DNA from: Phyllobacterium sophorae
Lineage (GTDB): Bacteria; Pseudomonadota; Alphaproteobacteria; Rhizobiales; Rhizobiaceae
Length of the DNA: 46,231 nt
NCBI RefSeq assembly: GCF_003010965.1
Contig: NZ_PGGM01000022.1
Location: forward strand, 1-46,231
Reading direction: 5' to 3'
Shown here: one piece after another, positions 18,024 to 26,386 of the stretch
Numbering within the stretch: the first letter of the stretch is position 1
Layout of the letters: each line of letters opens with the position of its first letter
Notes under the pieces: model-generated
Databases searched by the model: none
What the model was told of the DNA's origin: nothing
The model's input: the letters and a program-made list of their open reading frames with translations, nothing else
Made by a program: the position numbers and the translations under genes

Positions 18024-20419
18024 CTAGGGTTGCAGGTTAACCGTCAGCTTTGCGATCTCGCCAGTGAAACGGAACGGCACCTGGTAATCGTTGTCTTCCA
18101 CACCCGTGCGGGTGTCCACCCCGACGTCGAAGGTCTCATCCCATGGCATTATGATCGGGATCGTGTGCGGAATTTTCTGACTAGCAACCTCTGTGCCATC
18201 CACCTTAAGGACGCCTGCACCACCCTTGCCGAAGCCTGGGCCATCAGCCTGGAAAGTGAAGACGATCGTATGCTTTCCTGGCGTCAGCACCTCAGGCCCC
18301 TCCCAGCGGAAGCGCTCCATATCTACCAAATTGTAGAGAAAAACGGGCTTGCCCTTGAGCAGATAAAGCCCGTATCCGCCAAAGCGGCCGCCAGTGGTGA
18401 CGAGCATGCCGTCGCCGCCGCCCTCCGGTATGGTGACGTCCGCAGTGATCGAGTAGGACTTGTTCAGGATGCTCGGAGCATCGCTGGTTGGAAGGCCGGA
18501 CAAAACGCCTGAGTATGTGAATCGTTGCGCCCTGCGGTCGCACTCGGTCGTGATGTGAGGATGCGCTCGAGGATCGAGTTATCCAGCGGGAACACGTTGT
18601 ACTTCGCCGCCTCCATCAGAAACATTTCCTGCATCTCACGTAGCTTGTCCGGCATTTTTGCAGCCAGATCGTTGTACTGCGAGAAATCCTCCGTGAGGTT
18701 GTACAGTTCCCAATTGTAGCCATCAACGACATCGGGCATCTTGCTTTTGCCCATCAGCCAAGGTGGGGCGGGCGGTGTCGTGGCAGCGACCCAGCCGTCG
18801 TTGTAGATCGCGCGGTTGCCGAACATCTCGAAATACTGCGTCTTCCGTGCCGACGGAACATTGGCGTTCGCCTTGTCCCAACTGTAGGTCATGCTGACGC
18901 CTTCGATCGGTTTCTGCGCCACGCCATTGACCATCACCGGCGCGGGTATCCCGGTCGCCTCGAGAATCGTGGGAACGATATCGATCACGTGGTGGAACTG
19001 GCTACGGATGCCGCCCGCGTCCTTGATCCGTGCCGGCCAGGCCATCGCCATGCCCTGCCGCGTACCGCCGAAATGCGAGGCGACCTGCTTTGTCCATTTG
19101 AACGGCGTGTCGAAGGCCCATGACCATGCCACAGACATATGCGGATAGGTCTCGTCTGAACCCCAGACGTCATAAAACTTCAGCTGGTCTTTGACGGGAA
19201 TGTCGATGCCCTGGATTGTGATCACTTCACTGGGCGTACCGAGTGCACTTCCCTCTGCGCTGGTGCCATTGTCGCCCTCAATGTAGATGATGAGTGTGTT
19301 GTCGAGCTTGCCGACGTCCTCCACGGCCTGGATCACCCGCCCGATCTCGTTGTCGGAATAGGCGACATAGGCAGCAAACACCTCCGCCTGATGTGCGAAG
19401 AGTTTCTTGCTGTCGGCGTCAAGCGTATCCCATTTCGGCAGATCATCTGGCCAAGGCGTCAAATGCGTGTTCGCCGGAACCACGCCGAGGTTCTTCTGGT
19501 TGACCAAAATCTGCTCACGCATTTCGTTCCAGCCCATATCGAACTTGCCCTTGAACTTGTCGATCCACTCCTGGGTCGGATGGTGAGGTGCGTGCGTGGC
19601 ACCGGGCACGTAATAGACAAAAAACGGCTTGTCAGGCGCTGCGGCATTCAGCTGCTTGATATGGTCGATGGCGTTGTCGGCTTCGTCAGTGATGAGATTG
19701 TAGCCGGGCTTGCCAACCCATGGAAAAATCTGTGTTGTGTTCTGGAACAGGTATGGCTGCCACTGGCTGGTGTCACCACCCATGAAGCCATAGAAATAAT
19801 CAAAACCCATCCCGGTTGGCCACTGATCGAACGGCCCCGCAGCACTGTATTGAAAGGCAGGCGTGTTGTGGTTCTTGCCGAACCACGAGGTCGCGTAGCC
19901 GTTTTGCTTCAGGATTTCGCCGATCGTGGCGTTGTTCACGCCGAGGATGGAATCATAGCCAGGATACCCGGTCGCCTGCTCTGAAATAACACCAAAACCG
20001 GAGGAATGGTGATTGCGGCCGGTGATCAATGCGGCCCGTGTCGGCGAACAGAGCGCGGTGGAATGAAACTGGGTGTAACGCAGACCCGCATTTGCTACCC
20101 GGTCCAAAGCCGGCGTCGGGATGACACCGCCAAATGTTCCGGCTACGCCGTAACCCGCATCGTCGGTCATGATCAGCAGGACGTTGGGTGCACCCTTGGG
20201 CGGCACGATTTGGGGCGGCCAGTAGGGTTTGGAGCTCTTGGCATCGAGACCGATTTGCCCGCCGAACGCCGGAGGCTGATTGGGCAAGTATTTTCCATCG
20301 ATCGTCGTTGTTGCGCTCGGCGAACCAGGCTCACCCGTGGCTTGCTGCGCATCAGCACGATGGTACGAAACCGCCGTCAAACTCAATGTCGCAAGAAACA
20401 ATGTGCCGATTCTCAGCAT
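18024..20419 (-). pseudogene. Secreted arylsulfatase, interrupted by a frameshift near its 3' end
   Basis: The first frame (start 20419) encodes a signal peptide (about 1-24, ending ADAQ) and a full sulfatase domain. Metal-site residues are in 'LLIMTDDAGYG', and the sulfatase signature is 'CSPTRAALITGR' with C124, the residue converted to formylglycine. After 'ILTSRPSATAGR' the reading leaves frame and stops at 18464. The correct C-terminal domain continues in another frame from 'RFTYSGVLSGLPTSDAP' to the stop at 18024. One missing base near 18521-18527 explains it. Repaired, the protein would have about 795 residues, normal for this large class of periplasmic arylsulfatases. The break removes only the beta-rich C-terminal domain, so the truncated product might still fold. 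A sequencing error is possible. Confidence 0.85.
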
Positions 20420-20450
20420 CGTCGTAGCCTCCCGTTCGTTCAGCTATAAA

Positions 20451-20470
20451 CTTGTCACCATGGGCAACAG
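20451..20470. promoter_or_regulatory. Candidate regulatory motif, weak third copy
   Basis: On the minus strand this reads CTGTTGCCCATGGTGACAAG, resembling the better motifs at 28275 and 30798 (TGTTGCCC-n4-GTACAAT). It lies between the divergent arylsulfatase and outer-membrane protein genes, 32 bp upstream of the sulfatase start. The match is partial. Confidence 0.3.
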
Positions 20471-20679
20471 GCACAAGTACGTTACGGTAACGCAATCGCT
20501 GGTGCCCGCACCTTCCTCCAAGGTATGTGGCCCGCCATTCGGCGGTTGAGGCTCAACTGTTCAATGCAACAGCCAGCTTTCGAGTGGCAGAATGCCATGG
20601 AGCAAGGGTCCAAATGCAGCTGTCACGCTGTTCTTCCCTTTTCAGCCAACAATGTTACGATGCGTCGGGGGAAACTCAC

Positions 20680-21495
20680 ATGGATATTGTCAAAAGCTGG
20701 TATTCAATCCCGATCGTTGCAATCACTGTGCTGCAGCTCGTCAATTCCGGCGCTTCAGCGCAGGAATCAAGTGAAGACTTGGCCAAAAAACTTTCAAACC
20801 CCATCGCATCACTAATCAGCGTGCCATTCCAGGGAAACTACGACAGCGGCTACGGCCCCAACGACGGAGAGAAATTCTACGTCAACATCCAGCCCGTCAT
20901 TCCGTTCACGCTGAACGAGGATTGGAACCTCATCTCGCGAACCATTGTTCCAGTTGCCTGGCAGAACGACGTCGCCGGACCGTCCGGCGACCAGTTCGGC
21001 CTTGGCGATACAACCCAAAGCCTTTTTTTCTCGCCCAAGAAGCCGACAGCTGGTGGCATCATCTGGGGTGCCGGTCCGATGTTCCTCCTGCCGACTGGAA
21101 CGGACGATCTGCTCAGTGGCGAAAAATGGGGCGCAGGGCCCACAGCGGTCGTCCTGAAGCAGGAAGGACCCTGGACCTTCGGCGGGCTGGCCAACCACAT
21201 CTGGTCGTTTGCCGGTGATGACGACCGCAATGATGTCAACGCGACGTTCCTGCAACCCTTCATCTCCTACACTACCAAGGATGCCTGGACCTTCACGCTG
21301 AATACCGAGTCGACCTATGACTGGGAGGCCGAACAATGGTCGGTGCCAGTCAATTTCACGGTGGCGAAGCTTGTGAAGATCGACAAGCAGCCGATCAGTC
21401 TGTTCGCCGGATTGCGCTATTGGGCTGAAAGTCCGGACAGCGGACCCGATGGCTTCGGCGCGAGGGCCGGCATAACCTTTCTCTTCCCGAAGTGA
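20680..21495 (+). CDS. Outer-membrane beta-barrel protein, phenol-degradation MetA-like family
   Basis: 271 residues from the ATG at 20680 (GGGGGA upstream). Signal peptide about 1-27 ('VAITVLQLVNSGASAQ'). The mature protein alternates amphipathic strands and aromatic residues ('YVNIQPVIPFTLNEDWNLIS', 'IIWGAGPMFLLPTGTD', 'GLANHIWSFAGDDDRNDVNA') and ends 'AGITFLFPK'. This matches the uncharacterised barrel family often annotated as 'MetA-pathway of phenol degradation' or, misleadingly, 'neuromedin U'. It is divergent from the arylsulfatase, so it may be a porin for the sulfated substrate or its product; this is inference from position. Confidence 0.8.
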   Translation: MDIVKSWYSIPIVAITVLQLVNSGASAQESSEDLAKKLSNPIASLISVPFQGNYDSGYGPNDGEKFYVNIQPVIPFTLNEDWNLISRTIVPVAWQNDVAGPSGDQFGLGDTTQSLFFSPKKPTAGGIIWGAGPMFLLPTGTDDLLSGEKWGAGPTAVVLKQEGPWTFGGLANHIWSFAGDDDRNDVNATFLQPFISYTTKDAWTFTLNTESTYDWEAEQWSVPVNFTVAKLVKIDKQPISLFAGLRYWAESPDSGPDGFGARAGITFLFPK

Positions 21496-21513
21496 CGCCG
21501 AAAGCCCGCACAG

Positions 21514-22164
21514 CTACGGGAGAACGTTGACCGCGCGGGCGGCAACGATGACGAGCGTCAACAGCGAGATCGTGCTCTCCAGCATCATCAGCATCTTCGC
21601 GCGTCTCGTGAGCGGAAGGACGTCGGTGGGACTGAATGCCGTCGCCGTGTTGTATCCGAGAAACAGGTAATCGAGGAACAATGGCTGCCAGTCGGGTAAT
21701 GTGACCTCGGGTGCCGCCGCCTGCGGAAAGAGCCAATCCGGCTTTATTGTGGTTCCACGCGCCCGGGAGAATGGCCCGCCGCGATCGATTTGCCAGTAAA
21801 GCAATGAGAACGTCAAAACATTGGTGACCCAAATCGCAAGCGATGAGGAGAGCAGCGAGACAGCGCGGGTTTCCGGTGGATGAAGCGTGATGATCCCGAT
21901 CATGTCTGCCAATTCTGCCGCCGTGTTGGCGATATAGGCCGCACCAAGGAGCATGATCACGGTCTGCTCAATGCGTGTCCATAAACTGCTTGCAGTTAGT
22001 GTGACCACAATCATGGGCACAATAACCACAAGCGCGACGATGTAGGAAACCCACGCTGGCATCAGACGCACATGGTGGGGCAGCACTGCCAAAAGACCGA
22101 GCACGGCCAGTATCGCCAGCGCAGGAGCCCATCGTGGTTCGTCGCGGACAGGGTGCTCGCTCAT
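21514..22164 (-). CDS. Integral membrane protein with an ion-channel-like C-terminal half
   Basis: 216 residues and about five hydrophobic segments: 14-31, 37-58, 68-92, 104-124 and the C-terminal helix about 192-213. Between the last two, a re-entrant-looking stretch 'NTATAFSPTDVLPLTRRAK' is placed like the pore loop of two-helix potassium channels, but the TVGYG filter is absent. I do not know a characterised homologue. It is convergent with the preceding beta-barrel gene (gap 18 bp) and divergent from the DUF2721 gene. Confidence 0.7.
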   Translation of the reverse strand: MSEHPVRDEPRWAPALAILAVLGLLAVLPHHVRLMPAWVSYIVALVVIVPMIVVTLTASSLWTRIEQTVIMLLGAAYIANTAAELADMIGIITLHPPETRAVSLLSSSLAIWVTNVLTFSLLYWQIDRGGPFSRARGTTIKPDWLFPQAAAPEVTLPDWQPLFLDYLFLGYNTATAFSPTDVLPLTRRAKMLMMLESTISLLTLVIVAARAVNVLP

Positions 22165-22490
22165 GGGCGTTGCAACAGTTCAGCGTCGATTGATTCCGTC
22201 TTGCGGCGGCCGGATCGGAAGTCCGTGCAATGGGCAAGACCGGGTCCATATGTGATCTTTGGTTCCATAGTTGCTCTCGCTGCCCAGCCGCTCCCAACCT
22301 GATATCCGACGAGAAACCTGCATGTTGCCTGGAAGGTGCACCGGCAGACTATCCCCGGCACTTCGATGTCACAAGGCAATTGCGCTTAATGCAGCGGTCG
22401 CGAGGCGATGCCAAGGCCCATGTTTGCCGAAAAGTCCAATCGGTGACATGTTCAATCTCGACAAGATCAAGCTAGCGGCAGCAAAAGAAT
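22165..22490 (+). other. Intergenic region, no feature identified
   Basis: 326 bp between two divergent membrane-protein genes. Several out-of-frame ORFs cross it but none has a ribosome-binding site or protein-like composition. A TGTTGCC sequence at 22322 loosely recalls the repeated motif of this locus but does not match its second half. It must contain both promoters; I cannot place them. Confidence 0.3.
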
Positions 22491-22916
22491 ATGTCTGTCA
22501 ACGTCGATCAACTTTCCACAATGATCGCTCATGCGGTGGCTCCAGCGTTTCTGCTGGCCTCCATCGCAGCTCTGGTGTCGATCCTGATCAACCGGATGGC
22601 AGGGGTGACAGACCGAATCCGGTCCATCAATCAGATTGCCGATGATGATCCTGCTCGCACGTGGCTAAAGTCGGATATCGCCCGGTTGAAGCGCCGTGAG
22701 ACATTGTTGAATCAGTCGCTTCAACTGGCGGTCACGGGCGCGATCGGGATCGTCGTCCTCCTGCTGTTTGGGTTTGTCGTGGCTCTCCTCGGATATCGCC
22801 ATGAATTGGGCGCAGGTGTGTTGTTCATCGTCTCCCTATGCCTGCTGGTCGGTTCTCTATTCCGGTTCCTGCAGGATATAAAGATCTCTCTGAGCGAGCA
22901 CGATCATCACCATTGA
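22491..22916 (+). CDS. DUF2721 family membrane protein
   Basis: 141 residues. Helix 1 (about 13-33, 'VAPAFLLASIAALVSILINR'), a basic cytoplasmic linker ('DRIRSINQIADDD', 'LKRRETLLNQSL'), then two helices ('AIGIVVLLLFGFVVALLG' and 'LFIVSLCLLVGSLFRFLQDI'). This is the DUF2721 pattern, a small inner-membrane family of unknown function. The C-terminus is His-rich ('EHDHHH'). It converges with the multihaem cytochrome gene, gap 37 bp. The Shine-Dalgarno before the ATG is weak. Confidence 0.82.
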   Translation: MSVNVDQLSTMIAHAVAPAFLLASIAALVSILINRMAGVTDRIRSINQIADDDPARTWLKSDIARLKRRETLLNQSLQLAVTGAIGIVVLLLFGFVVALLGYRHELGAGVLFIVSLCLLVGSLFRFLQDIKISLSEHDHHH

Positions 22917-22953
22917 TGTTGATCCCAATGGGAGAACGCTGCTCATTGCCGCT

Positions 22954-25242
22954 TCAATTTTTCCCAACCACCGCCCGCAACTGTCTTACAAGGTCTGCGA
23001 TCTGCGGATTGTTCGGCTGCAAGCGGGCTAGCGCCTCGGCATGTTTGAGTGTTTCTGGAAAGCGCCGAAGTTTTAGGCCAAATTGGATCGCAACGCCGAG
23101 CATGTTAGCGTCCGTTTCCCTCCCAGCTTTGTCAATTATCGCCAACGCGTCCGCAGTCCGGCCGGCCGAATCCAATGCAATGGCGAGCGTCGTCCTATAC
23201 CGGGAATTGTCTGGATCAAGACTTACCGCCATCTCGAATTCCGCAATTGCGTCCGGCAACGCCTTTATGCGGACGAGCGACAATGCGTGGCCGTAGCGGA
23301 GGTCGGCCTGTTCGGGCGAAATCGCGATTGCCTCGGCGTAGGACCGTTCGGATTTTTCGTTCTGGCCGGAGGCGCGGTAGAGCTCGGCAAGATTAATGCG
23401 CGCGCCCGAAAACGCCGGATCGAGCACGAGCGCCTGGCGGAACACTTTCTCTGCCTCGTTCAAGCGTTGCTGGTCGAGCAGGAAGGATCCATAATTGTTC
23501 TGGACCTCGGCGACATCGGCGTTGGCCTGGACATATGCCCGCAGATCTTCGATAGCGGCCTCGAAAGTGCGGCGTTCATTGCCGAGGAAGTCCAGCGATG
23601 GTATGCGGCCAAGTGCCGTGACGGCCGCCACCCGAACGGCGCGTGTATCATCGCCGAGCAGCTTCCCTATTGCTTTTAGCCTGCTCTCCAATGGCAAATT
23701 GCCCGCCGCTTCCGCGGCTCCGAGCCGGACAAGCGGATCGGAATGTCCCGCTGCCGCCTCGACGTCTGCCGCAACATCTGCTCCACCGACCCGGCTCATC
23801 GCGGTAATCGCGCTGCCCTTGACGATGCCTGCCTGATCACTGTCCGCGACAAGCTTGCGCAGTGCGCTGATTGAGGCCGGATCATTCTGCGCCGCGCCTG
23901 CGAAAGCGTGCGCTATGGTCGAACGTTCACGCCAGGCCGTGCCGTACCACTTATCCATGGTTTCGGCGGCCCAGGCACTGGTTTTACCAGCATGGCACGT
24001 GGTGCAGCCATTCGGCGTGCCGTACATTTCGGAAAGGTCGGGACGCGGGGTCACGAAGGAATGATCGCGACGCGGGTCGACCTTCATATAGGTGCGCTGG
24101 GGCATATGGCAGTTGGCGCACTGCGCTCCGGACGAGCCCATCGGGTGATGGGTGTGGGCCGGTGTGTCGAAGTCGCCGCCTGGATTGAATTTCACAAAGC
24201 GCTCCGGAGCGTTTGCTGTATGGCATTGCGTGCACAGAGCATTGCCCTCTGCCTTTAGTGTTGCCTCATGCGGCCGGTGACAATCGAGGCATGTGACGCC
24301 TGCTTTGGCCATCTTGCTTTGCTGGAAGGAGCCGTATTCGAATACCTCGTCGAGGATCTGTCCGTCAGGAAAGTAGAGGTCCGAACGAAGCAGCGCCGGG
24401 GAGAAATGATCGAGAAAGCGTTGTCCGGGTTGATAGCCGTCCAGAACCTTGGTCCGTCGCGAATGACAGCCAAAGCAAGTGCTCGCATCGATCTCTGACA
24501 GACCCAGGGTCGGTCCGATCGTCGTCAGGACTGCTTGCGATTTCGTCTCGGCCCATTCGACATGTTTTGCCCCGCCGCCGTGACAGGATTGGCAGCCGAT
24601 GCTGGTCGCGACATAGGTTGATCTGTATTCATTCGCCTGCGGCTGATAGTTGGTCTGAGGATCGGTCGAATGGCAATCGATGCAGGTGCGGTTCCAGCGG
24701 TAGAATGGGCCCGTCCAGTGATATGTGGACCCTGGTCTAGCGGGTTTGCCTTCGCCAAGCCAAAACCATTCCTGCTTGTTGGTGTCCCAGGCGATGTCGA
24801 GAGCCTGCAATCGCCCGCCACCGAGATCGATAAGGTACTGCTGCAGCGGCTCGTAGGCAAAGGTGTATTTGACCTCGAACTCCGCTTGCTTGCCGTCAGG
24901 TCCTTCAGTCCGGACGAACGAGCGACCGTCCCGGCGAAAGAAGCTTGTCACGATGCCATCGTGATCGAACTGGACGTCGTTGAAATCAGCCCGCACGGTT
25001 GTGTCGCCGGCGAGGGCCATTGCTTTGGCGTGATGTGATTTGGCAAAGGCCTCCGCCTCATCGGTGTGGCAGGAGGCACATTTCTTCTCGTCCACGAACC
25101 CCTCGTGCATCGAGATCAATGGATCGACCACAGCAGTGGCGGCGCTCTCTGCGCCGACAGCCTGCCCGGTGAGCGCAAGCAGGCAGCAAAGGCCAAGGGC
25201 TGCCTGATAAATTGCCGTTGAGCGAACGTGAACACTGCCCAT
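22954..25242 (-). CDS. Octahaem cytochrome c with C-terminal HEAT and TPR repeats
   Basis: 762 residues from the ATG at 25242 (AAGGAG upstream), beginning with a Sec signal peptide. Eight CxxCH haem-binding motifs are visible in the first ~460 residues: CASCH (C55), CIDCH, CQSCH, CFGCH, CLDCH, CTQCH, CANCH, CTTCH. HEAT-like alpha repeats follow (about 470-590, 'DPLVRLGAAEAAGNLPL'), then about four TPRs (600-760, 'EVQNNYGSFLLDQQRLNEAE'). It is a periplasmic multihaem electron-transfer protein or enzyme with a scaffold tail. It is the last gene of a sulfatase-HAD-cytochrome unit, 44 bp after the HAD gene. No quinol dehydrogenase or haem-lyase gene is nearby; maturation must use the Ccm system elsewhere. 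Confidence 0.88.
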   Translation of the reverse strand: MGSVHVRSTAIYQAALGLCCLLALTGQAVGAESAATAVVDPLISMHEGFVDEKKCASCHTDEAEAFAKSHHAKAMALAGDTTVRADFNDVQFDHDGIVTSFFRRDGRSFVRTEGPDGKQAEFEVKYTFAYEPLQQYLIDLGGGRLQALDIAWDTNKQEWFWLGEGKPARPGSTYHWTGPFYRWNRTCIDCHSTDPQTNYQPQANEYRSTYVATSIGCQSCHGGGAKHVEWAETKSQAVLTTIGPTLGLSEIDASTCFGCHSRRTKVLDGYQPGQRFLDHFSPALLRSDLYFPDGQILDEVFEYGSFQQSKMAKAGVTCLDCHRPHEATLKAEGNALCTQCHTANAPERFVKFNPGGDFDTPAHTHHPMGSSGAQCANCHMPQRTYMKVDPRRDHSFVTPRPDLSEMYGTPNGCTTCHAGKTSAWAAETMDKWYGTAWRERSTIAHAFAGAAQNDPASISALRKLVADSDQAGIVKGSAITAMSRVGGADVAADVEAAAGHSDPLVRLGAAEAAGNLPLESRLKAIGKLLGDDTRAVRVAAVTALGRIPSLDFLGNERRTFEAAIEDLRAYVQANADVAEVQNNYGSFLLDQQRLNEAEKVFRQALVLDPAFSGARINLAELYRASGQNEKSERSYAEAIAISPEQADLRYGHALSLVRIKALPDAIAEFEMAVSLDPDNSRYRTTLAIALDSAGRTADALAIIDKAGRETDANMLGVAIQFGLKLRRFPETLKHAEALARLQPNNPQIADLVRQLRAVVGKN

Positions 25243-25286
25243 TGCGTCGAGTTGCTCCTTGGCGCGGAAACGTAGGTAACAATGGT

Positions 25287-26294
25287 TCAATCGCGAAAGA
25301 TTTGCTTCCAATCTGCCTTCATGTCCACAATCGTCCACTGATTCACGGAAGCGGCATCAAGCGCCGTGTCGAGGCGGCCGAACTCGGTGTTCCGATCATA
25401 GGCATATTCGCGCTCCGCATCGGTGTGATGAATGAGCATGCCAAAACCGGGCGTTCCGCCCAATGTTGTCCACTGCAGCATTTCCAGGTCGCCATCGGAA
25501 TTTCCGAACGCGGCAATTGGACGACGGCCAATGTGCTCGTTGATCCCCACGGGCTTGCCGGCCTTGTCATCTATGAAATTTATCTGCGGCAGGCGAAACA
25601 GTGTCGGTGCGCCGTCCTTCATCTCGAACTGCGTCTTGATCGACGAGCCGACGACCTGCTCGGGCGGGATGCCATAGACCTTTTCGCTCCAGGGCCGCAT
25701 CATCTCGATGCCGCCGCCCGATACGATGAACGTCTTGAAGCCATTGGCACGCAGATAGGTGAGCAGTTCGAGCATCGGCTGATAGACCAGCTCGGTGTAG
25801 GGTTTCTTGAACCGCGGGTCACGCGCGGTTGCAATCCAGTCCGTTACGATCTTCTGGAACTCTCCGGTGGTCATCCCGGCATGCGTCGCCATGATGAGCT
25901 CCACGAGGCCTTTTTCGCCGGCGGCTGCGAGGGTCTTCATATCACCCTCAAGCGCCGCCTTGAACGGTTGCGTGTCCTTCCACTCCGGATGCGATGCGGC
26001 TTCAGTTTTCACCCGGTCGAGGGCGAAGGCGAGCTGGGTGTACATCGGATGTTCGACCCACAGGGTGCCGTCATTGTCAAAGACGGCGATGCGTTCCGGC
26101 TCCGGGACGAAGTCGGGCGAATTTTCGGTGGTCACCTTTTTGACAAACTCGATGATGGCCGCCTTTGGTGCCGTGTCGTTCCACGAGGGGAGAGCGTCAT
26201 TTTGAGCCAATGCCGGTACAACGACAAGAAGGATGGCCGCGATACAGAGCGCCCCAGCACGGGCGACTTTGGCAAGATCATGAGCCTCGTACAT
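25287..26294 (-). CDS. Secreted HAD-superfamily phosphatase
   Basis: 335 residues from the ATG at 26294, which has GGAGG upstream. Signal peptide about 1-31 ('ALCIAAILLVVVPALAQ'). HAD motif I is 'IAVFDNDGTLW' (nucleophile and acid D-x-D), motif II is 'TFIVSGGGIEM', and motif IV is 'FGNSDGDLEML', which resembles phosphoserine-phosphatase-like HADs. Export to the periplasm is unusual for this mostly cytoplasmic superfamily. It lies between the second arylsulfatase (92 bp) and the octahaem cytochrome (44 bp) on the same strand, so it should share their pathway. The natural substrate is unknown; a phosphate ester produced or exposed after desulfation is one guess. Confidence 0.85.
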   Translation of the reverse strand: MYEAHDLAKVARAGALCIAAILLVVVPALAQNDALPSWNDTAPKAAIIEFVKKVTTENSPDFVPEPERIAVFDNDGTLWVEHPMYTQLAFALDRVKTEAASHPEWKDTQPFKAALEGDMKTLAAAGEKGLVELIMATHAGMTTGEFQKIVTDWIATARDPRFKKPYTELVYQPMLELLTYLRANGFKTFIVSGGGIEMMRPWSEKVYGIPPEQVVGSSIKTQFEMKDGAPTLFRLPQINFIDDKAGKPVGINEHIGRRPIAAFGNSDGDLEMLQWTTLGGTPGFGMLIHHTDAEREYAYDRNTEFGRLDTALDAASVNQWTIVDMKADWKQIFRD

Positions 26295-26351
26295 AAGGGC
26301 TTCCTCCAATGCGAGCTGCGCGTCCCAGACGCGCCGGCGGTGCGAACGAGA

Positions 26352-26377
26352 GGACCCCCGGTTCAGGCCGGGGGTCC
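26352..26377 (-). terminator. Strong hairpin between arylsulfatase and HAD genes
   Basis: Perfect 10-bp repeat GGACCCCCGG / CCGGGGGTCC with a 6-nt loop in the 92-bp gap. There is no T-tract on the minus strand. It could be an attenuator, a processing or stability element raising sulfatase mRNA over the downstream genes, or a weak terminator. Confidence 0.6.
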
Positions 26378-26386
26378 AATTGAATG

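Noticed and set aside
22322..22342. TGTTGCC sequence as another copy of the sulfatase-locus motif
   Set aside because: Only the first half matches well, and the spacing to the second half is shifted; a seven-base match is expected by chance.
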